The notes under the pieces were generated by a model. It saw only the letters and a program-made list of their open reading frames with translations, had not been told where the DNA came from and searched no databases. Positions 23,894 to 32,800 of a stretch of DNA of 64,000 nucleotides are shown here, piece after piece (the first letter of the stretch is position 1; each line of letters opens with the position of its first letter). The stretch is from Symbiodinium natans. Taxonomy: Eukaryota; Sar; Dinophyceae; Suessiales; Symbiodiniaceae. Position numbers and translations under genes: made by a program. The stretch spans positions 70,001 through 134,000 of the forward strand of contig CAJNDS010002332.1 in assembly GCA_905221605.1 (NCBI GenBank). The letters are read 5' to 3'.

Positions 23894-26800
23894 TCAGGTA
23901 AAGCCCCAACCCCAACAAAAAGTGCGCAGCTCGCGGGAAACTATCGTATTGATCCGTAGTGACTGGTTCGTCGTTACCACGACAATAACGGCATCAAGGT
24001 CATGATAGAGTATGCAAATGCCACGAAAAACAAAAGGAAACATCCACAAGTGTAAAACAAAAATGCGGGCCTAGCAAAATGAAGAATCGTAAAGGCGCGA
24101 CAACCTTTGCATGATGTTTCATGTCAGGCTCGCATGCTCGCGAATAACAGGCAGCTTGCAGCCAGGGCATTCCGGGTACTGTCACACACACATGTTCCCG
24201 AAGGCGAAGACATTAACGGGCTAGCGAGGGCACATGGGGCGTATATGAGAGAAAAGAACAGAGGGGCGTACAGGAGAGAAAAGAACAGAGTTCAGGCCTT
24301 GGCTTCTGGGTTGTCCACTCGGAGAATCTTCGCGCCACCCTCAGAGTGTCCTGCTGCAAAGAAGCGCGTGCTGGTTGATTGGGGCTCAGGATGACTCAGG
24401 CGACTCAGGGTCTATCGCCAAAAACGGCAAAGAGTACCTGGCTCCCAACTTGCAAAGTGGTCAAGCCGAGCTCGCAAGAAGAAACACATTTAGGGCAGTT
24501 GTATTGCCTCTGATCGAGACCGCTGACCTCGAGCATGCCCCAAAGCGCATAGCACGGTGACATTGACCAACTTTTTGCCAGCTTCGGCTCCGATGTGAAC
24601 TCACGACATGGTCTAGATCCGAATCCAAAGTTCAATGGCTCTAAGACTTCAAGGAGCCAGTAACAGTCTTGGATCAAGCAAGTCACGCAAAGGCAAAAGC
24701 TGAGACCACTCCGCGACCCCTTTCAGACATCCTTCAACACTTACAAAACCTCCTACGACCCTCCAAAAAATGACAATGAAAACTGTGTTCTCTGAACCCT
24801 GTCCTAATGCAACCGAGAAGTTCGGGAAGCGACCATCACCCAGGCTGCCAGTTCCGAGGACTGCACCCTTTCCGACCACAGTGCCTCGGGCTCCAGGAAA
24901 TCCCGTGTATGCAGGGAAGGGTTCAGCAGCCCCAAGCTATCTCAAGATTCACTGCGGTTTCATGTGCCATCCTGCCCTCAGCAGACAAGCTTCCAGGAAG
25001 CAGAACGCACATGTCCGCCACCATAGCCTGAGTTTCCAAATCTAAAACTTTCAGCTTTCAAGGGCTGAGGCGGTTCGGGCAAAACCCAAGCAGGCCAAGC
25101 TTTAAACTTAACAACAAAAAACGCACAAAAGCTTCCGGCGGCTTGGCATCGCCAGGCAGACAAGTGGCTCCAGAAAGGATTTGGGTAACCTTGGCCTCCC
25201 GCGAACTGGCGCAGAGAATGGTGCTTCTGGATCCAAAAGTCACCTGTGCCCCCCCCCCCCGGTTTCGGATGTTCCGCGGGCTAGACACCAGACACGTCCA
25301 GCAGCCACTCGTCAAACTATGATCAAGTACAACGATGTACGACGCATGTTCTGGCGATTCAGCTGCCGGGAATTACAAGGCCAGCCAAGCGTCATCGTCC
25401 CCAATTTCAATAAGGTCAAAGTCATACATCGCCAGCCTTGGAAACGAACCCACAACTCACAACCCTTATTTTACACCCTGATCCTGACTTGGTATGTCCA
25501 ACAACCGACCTGACCTGCAGCACCATGACAGGCCCGATCCAGTCTCTGCCTCCGAGCCACGGAACGCCCGGCCAGAATATTCTTTCACCCACTTTCCTGG
25601 CAGCTCGGGCTTTGGTACTGTGTATGGCTGCAGTACTCTGGAACACTCGAAAATCCATTCTCAAATGTCGCCGAGTTTCATGCCCAGCAGACGATAGAAC
25701 CAAGTCATCAGGCGATAGTGAGGCCTGCTGGCAGCTGGGTAGGGAACATTGGAACGTAAAGACGCGCAAGCCCTAGATTTAAACGCCCGTCTCTCACCTT
25801 CTCTGACCCCAAAACAGATATGAAGGCTGAAAAGGCCACTGCCCATCTGCAACAAAGCTTCCCAACGATGCGAGTAAGAGCAGCGATTCTCTCCACGGTG
25901 AAAAGGCTCTGCAAGTACCAGTGCTGGAAGACCTGGCCGCTTGCCTACATCCATGCACCGCAAGGCCTGACTACGAGGAAAATCGACTAGTACACGATAC
26001 CTAGCGATGGGGTTAAGTCCAAGCTGTGCGAAGTCGGCACTCCGCAGGGCCTCAATTCGACGAAGTCGACCCATCCGCAAAAATAAAGTCGACCCGCGGA
26101 CTTGAAATCCGCAAGTACACGATGGGTTTTCAGGAGAAAACGGCCCGATGCACAAAGTCGGCATGCGATGCAAAACTCTCCTTGGAAACTGACGCGAAAC
26201 GCACGACATCCAGTGGAAAATCATTGGGAACTGCAAGTGCGTACCAGGTTTTGGGCAGCACAACCACGATGCAGAAAACAGACGCGACAGTTGCTTGAAA
26301 TGGGATTCTGCAAGGTCGCCAAGCCCCGTGCGACACATGCGTTCCCAACGTCGAAAATCACGAGCTGAAGGAGTAACTCCCAAGGTCACGCTGTGCCGGT
26401 GTACTTTCTCCGAAGTCACACTGTCGTGTGTCGACTTTACACCACGCAGGTTGACTTAACCCCCAGTACTGTGATCTAGGGGACATTTCAACAATCCGAA
26501 CATGCAACAAGTCAACGCAAAAGGGCCCTTGTTTTGACATCCCACCTGGTAATCCGACAGAATGGGCCCCGGGCATAGCTTGCCTACCAAAAGCCACTTG
26601 GAGATCACCGCCAGCACCAAGAAGACAATCGGCCTGCAAACGCGGATGTAGATCACCGCCAACATCACCAAGCAGATGCGGTCCAACTGGCACATTTTGA
26701 GCGCATACTCCCTAAGCAGGCTGCGGGTCAGGTCCTGAGCTGTCCAATCCAAGCTGGCTTTATTATTGTGCCCAAAATTAACCGAAACTTGGCCTGCCGT

Positions 26801-29800
26801 GAGCTGCATTGGGTTCTCTGCTGAGTGCTCCTTCGTTGTGGTTCCCCAACCCTGGGTGTGGGGCTGTTCGACTTGATGTCAACCATGCTCCTCGCCTCCT
26901 CACCTTATCGCCTCCTCGCCTAGTGCCTTAGAGGACGGGCCTAAGGAACCCCTGCAGAGCGCAAGCGCGCTTTGAGATTCTCGCGGAAAAGTGCTACGAG
27001 TACATCACCCACAATCACCCAGCCACGCAGCCCACCGCTGTCGCGCGTCTCCTGTGAAACTGTACGCCCAGCTGTACCGGGGCGCCAACGAGGTCCGTCG
27101 GTGTGAGACAGAACTATTTTGTGACTGTTCTGATCTCGAGGCGAAACTTCAAGGTGTTTTCTTAATATTCTTATTATGTTCATTCCGATTATTTTTCTTA
27201 TCATGTTCTTCTTCGTTTTGTTGTTATTCTGTTTCTTCTTCTTCTTCGTATTATTATTCTTATTATTATTGTTATTATGCTTATTCTTCCTCTTTTTCTT
27301 CTTCTTATTGTTCTTATTGTTCTTATTCTTCTTATTCTTCTTATTCTTCTTATTCTTCTTATTCTTCTTATTCTTCTCATTCTTCTCATGCTTCTCATTC
27401 TTCTCATTCTTCTCATTCTTCTCATTCTTCTCATTCTTCTCATTCTTCTCATTCTTCTTATTCTTCTTATTCTTCTTATTCGTCTTATTACTCTTATTCC
27501 TCTTATTCTTCTTATTCTTCTTATTCTTCTTATTCTTCTTATTCTTCTTATTCTTCTTATTCTTCTTATTCTTCTTATTCTTCTTATTCTTCTTATTCTT
27601 CTTATTCTTCTTATTCTTCTTTTTCTCTTCTTATTATTCTTATTCTTCTTATTCTTCTTATTCTTCTTATTCTTCTTATTCTTCTTATTCTTCTTATTCT
27701 TCTTATTCTTCTTATTCTTCTTATTCTTCTTATTCTTCTTATTCTTCTTATTCTTCTTATTCTTCTTATTCTTAATATTATTCTCCTTATTCTTCTCCTT
27801 CTCCCTCTCCTTCTCCTTCTCCTTCTCTGCCGCCAAAGTTCCAGGTGCAGACTGCCCACGACTAGCAGAAGAGCTGGCGTGTGCGAGATCAGGTACATTG
27901 CCGTCGTTGTGCCTTAGTTGCTTTTGGTTGCTCTTCCTCGGCTACATTCTTACATGCCTGACGTCAAGGGTTTTTTTAACACACAGCTATTCTCAAGAGA
28001 GCTCCAGGCACAGTAGCCTAGAATCACGTACCACAGTCCTGGCTCACCAATTGTCTTGAAGCTTTGGCGCGTGGCCAACCGGAGCTCATGTGAACTCGAG
28101 CATGGTGGGGCCACGACCCGGCTCTCTAAGCATGTGCCCGGCACAAGGAGAGCATCGTATCCCACCATGCAGTCTGCACCGATGTTCACAGCACTTAGGC
28201 AAAGCTGGGATCGGCCTCCATCCAGGAATGAGCAAAGGATACGAGCCTTCTTGTCCAGGCATGTGCCTCCAGCGACGGTGAGCAAGTCACCCTCAAAGAA
28301 GTCCAGGCAAAGTGATCCAATCTGCACGCCTTGTGCAATGCGAGCACCAAGAGCACGCAAGTACACCCTGCGTAACCAGTTGTTGCAGTCGAACACGCCC
28401 GGAGTGAAGAAAAGGTAGGCTTGCCTCACCAGAAACCATCGCACGTAGAAATCCCCCCACAGGGGGTAGCGGCCCGGCACTACCTGTCCCAGAAGTACCA
28501 TCTTCATGACCACGGGAATACAAGGAAGGAGGACTTCACGAACCACCGCCCATGCGAAGAAGGCCAAGAGCCATCGGCCCCCAAAAAGTTGCAGTTTGGC
28601 TGCCCCGGCATACACGACCAACATAATGACAATGGCCAAGCACAGATGCACTGCTGGGAAGAGCACGGCAGGAATCAGCCTAGGCCAGGGCCATCCATGG
28701 GGATTTGCAAACGATAATGCGTGCTCGTCGCTTCCCAGAACTGAAAAAGGCGTCTATTTTCTTGTACATTCAGGGTCCGGGGTAATTCCGAGCATGGTCC
28801 GTGTAATGCACACATAGTATTGCTGCGATCTACCAATCCAAATTAGCTGGACAAACAAGCGGGGATTCGCCACGTACTGCGCTGATCTGCACCCCAATAG
28901 CCCCCATCTGCGTGGACCCAGGGACTGCCACTTCTCAAAATTCGTGCTCACTCGAGGATTCGTTTTTTCATTCTCTCCTTTTGGGGAGGAGGGGGGGGGG
29001 TCTTGGTGACTTGTGCAACATTGTGCAACACTTTGCTGAGAGCAAAGGAGCTGGATCAGCATCACCAAGGGCCGATCGGAGCGCAGCAGCGGAGTGGAAG
29101 CAGGCACTAAGCCGCCGCTCGGCGTGGGAGTTCGCACGGACCCTGAGCTCACAGACGTCTCATCGCCTTCGCCGGTCCTGAGTTTTTGGAAGAAGTGCAA
29201 GGAAATGCAAGGAATTCCTTCCTTCTGTGCCATGGGCCAAGGAAAAAAAAGGTTGAGAGACTCTCTGGCACCCTCTTTGACCAAGTGTCTGCGTGCTACC
29301 TGTCTCCGAGATCCCTTCCTTGTCGCAGGCGAGTGCTTGGTCCCGGATGGTGGCCCTTGATGGCTCTTACTCGGCGCTCGCATGGTTTCCCCAGTTTCCC
29401 CCAAGAAAAACGAAAGCAGTCTTCGAACCACAGCGTCCTAAGAACTACGAGTGCAACCCTCTGCCGGAAGGCATGGTAAAGAAGGAAGCCGTCGAGGGCA
29501 TACTCTGGAAGTGCTTCGTCAAGCTGTAGGAGAGCTTGCCGGCCAAGAGGGAGGTGCCACCCACCTCGTTCAGGGGATTTGTGAGGTTCACAGTTTAGCG
29601 CTGACTTGCTCAGATATCCAAGAGCTTGAGACTTCACGGTCAAAAGAGTTCAAGAGCTCAAGCTTCAATTTCAAGGGTTTTTGCACAGCAGAGATTTCCA
29701 GATCGAATTTTGGGGCACCTCGAAGAAGGAGGCCGTGACCGATAGACTCTCCTCTGGGCAGCCCAGCACCTCCGACCACGCCTTCCGCACCAAGGCCTCG

Positions 29801-32800
29801 CCATGTCCGGGCGCGAACCAAAGGGGTACAATACGAACATGCTTGAATAAACGCATATTCATGTGACTGGCAACCATCTTCAGCATGTGTTTGTCAGCAT
29901 CCATAACATACGCGTTAGGGCTCAACAGTGCTTCCAAGACTGATTGCGCTTCTGGGGGCACCTCCGTGGCGTTTGCCGGTTGCTCCCAGTCTGCGGACAT
30001 CAGGAAGTCATAGGGCTGAGGCTTCGGCAGCTTGTCCTTCTCCATCTCCTCCACTTGGGCAGAGAGGTCCACGGAGGCTGCATTGGGGGGCGGGGGGGGG
30101 GTGGGTGAGGGGCCGAAAAGTTGTAATTGTTGAGGGGCAGGTGCGGGGGGGGGAGTGGGAGCAACCCCTGTCCAGTGTGCTCATTGGATGTGTCAAAATA
30201 CGCATCAGGTCTATTCCGTAATCGTTCCCATTCTCGCAGAAATACAGGCGGAACCCCGAAACCGGACACCCCACCTTTTCCCACCAAAGGGGGGGGAAGG
30301 TGTTTGGCAGTGTTTGGGACCCTTGGGTCTGGGGAGGTTGCTGTCTTCTCACATGTCTGCCATCGGCGCGCAGGCTTCCTGCACCTGGATGACGGCATCC
30401 GGTCGCTCCAAGGCCTCAAGCTTTAAGAGCTGGCTCTGGATGTCCACCAGTGGCTTGGGGCTCCTGAAGGTCGCTGCAGATGAGGACATGCAGAAATCAC
30501 TAGTCACTGAGCACTTGACGAAAAACAAAAGTTTGTCACACAGCCTTACACCTCCGGCTCTAAACGTAGGATGCGCCCAGGCTCGGAGAGAGCAGGTAGG
30601 CCACGCGAGAGCCTTCAACGTCCTCAACCAGGATCTCCTGGAAGCTCTCAGCCAGCACGGTCCGCAGGTTCGCGTTCGTCGGTGCCACTTGGGTCACGAC
30701 GCCACCCCGCTCTTCGAAGCTGCGCTGCCTTCTTCGTCTGATGCTTTACTGATATTTACGCACAAACACACAAACAAGCAAGCAAGCAAACCCGAAACAA
30801 ACTACGAAAGCCAGAAACGCAACTCCAAAGCTGCCCAAGGCCCATCCCTCCAAGCACTGAAGCCCCCACACCCTGAGCCAAACCACCGCCAAGTGAGAGC
30901 ACAGGAAATCGCGGGGCACAGCTTCGTCAGCTCGCCTCGCTTGACCTAAGTCTCTGCATCTGTGTCTCTTTGAGGGCCCTGGTTAGGCAAGGCAGCCATG
31001 TGGGCACAAGGGCTACGAGGGACCCGCACCTTCTTGGTCGACGTACGTGGCAGCGCAGAAGTGTAGAGAACTGCCTGCGGCCAGCACCTCAGAAAGGACA
31101 AGGTCTCGTTCTGGCTTCGGGATGCTTCGGCCAAGCCCCCACTCCCTCAGCACCCTTTCCCCAAATCGCAGCTCGGATTCTGTGGGCGAATCTTCGCTTT
31201 CAGGGCAGATTGAATCTCCGGAAGTGTCAGGCAAGTATCCTCGAGACTGCCAGCCCATCACGAGGACCGCTCAACACTACAAGAGAAGTACCCAGATGGT
31301 CGAAGTCTACCCCAAGTTGTCCTTGCAGACCAAAGCCAGGGCCACATTCTCCCCAAAGTCTACATCCTCCACAGCGAAGATGGCCAGGTCCTGCGACTCT
31401 CAGGGGTCAAGAGTTCAAGAGACTCTTCCTTTGCTCCAGACGCGCCAAAAACTTAACGTCCTTTGTCCGGTCTGAGGCTCTAGGACAAGAGATTTGACGC
31501 TGACCCATCTGCCTAGCGCCCTGGACTTGTTTTGAGCTCGCTTGTAGGTTTGTAAGAGGGGGGGAGAGGGGGGCACGTGTCTTGCACTTCACCGTCAGGG
31601 CCAAACGGCCAGGCCAAATAGCGCATTGCGATGGAAAGGGGAAGCTTCTAACTGCGAGTGGACTTGGAGAAGAAGCTGCCGTCAACCTTGTGCACTCTCC
31701 TGGCTTCTCTCCTGCCTACAGGGCCTACCTTCCAGAACGATCATCAGGAAAGTTGCCACAGATATTCGCACAGGCCGACTGGTGTAGCCCTTCAGGAGGC
31801 CTACTCACTCTCTTGGAGGTTGAAAACGCTGCTCGTCTCTCTAGCGCCGGCCCTTGGCCTACCAGTATGGCACTTTGGCTGCTGGGCGTTTGGTAATTAA
31901 CCCCAAAGTCGGCTTGCTGAGCTCCTTGCGACAGCTTTGCCCCTGGCCCCAAACAGTCCCCATCTTTCTTGAAGCACGGTGCGGACAATCCTAGCGTCCT
32001 ACAACATCCTACGACTACACCCTCAACAAACCAGTCCTCCACCTGCTTCTGTAGACCGCTTGCGACGATGGCTGCTTCCACTTCTGCTGGCGACAGAGTT
32101 TCCCCGCCTCGCTTGATGACTTCCTTGGTCCTTAGTGGCAAATGTGCACTTGCATCTCAGGCCCTCAACTTGTCGAAAGCTTTGGCATTTCAAAGCTGGT
32201 GTCCTCCCCGTCACTTGGAGCCATCCCTCCTCGTTGAAAAGGCCTCTGTCTCCCGTGTCAAACCAGCCATCCCTGTAGCAGTCATTCGCTTCACCTGGGC
32301 ATCTTCAACAAAGGGACTCAAAAGGGTCAACGGGCTTCATATGCTTCATTGCCTCAGGGGCTTGGCTCAAAATGCCGCGGGAACCCTGCGTGTATCATAC
32401 ACCCACTGTAACCAGCAGCTGCTTGCCCCGGTTCAATATGCAAATGGGGTGTGTACATTGTTGTGCATAAAACACATGGTGCACCGAAACAACGAGAAAG
32501 AAAAACCAAAGCCCTCAAAACTTTATGCTGGCCTTGCTCGTATCCAGCCATCAAGGGTGCTCCCCGGAGCACGATCTGTCCTTCCTGGCCCGGGCCCACA
32601 ATCCCACCCTGATCGTCCATGATGGCAACCTGACAGATGTGGAGCTGAGCTTCGACTATGGCCCGGATTTGCCCGGATCGAGACGTCTTGGGAAACTCGC
32701 CGGAAGGCACGACCGACGACAATTGCTCCAAACTGTGCTAGAGCGGTTCCGATTCCATCCAAACGCCATGTCAACAGAAGCCACTCAGCAAGGTGAGAAG

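Noticed and set aside
27176-28059. Very long open frames rich in Phe/Leu, Tyr/Ser or Lys/Asn
   Set aside because: They are produced by the TTCTTA hexanucleotide array, which lacks stops in most frames. No non-repeat coding sequence supports them.
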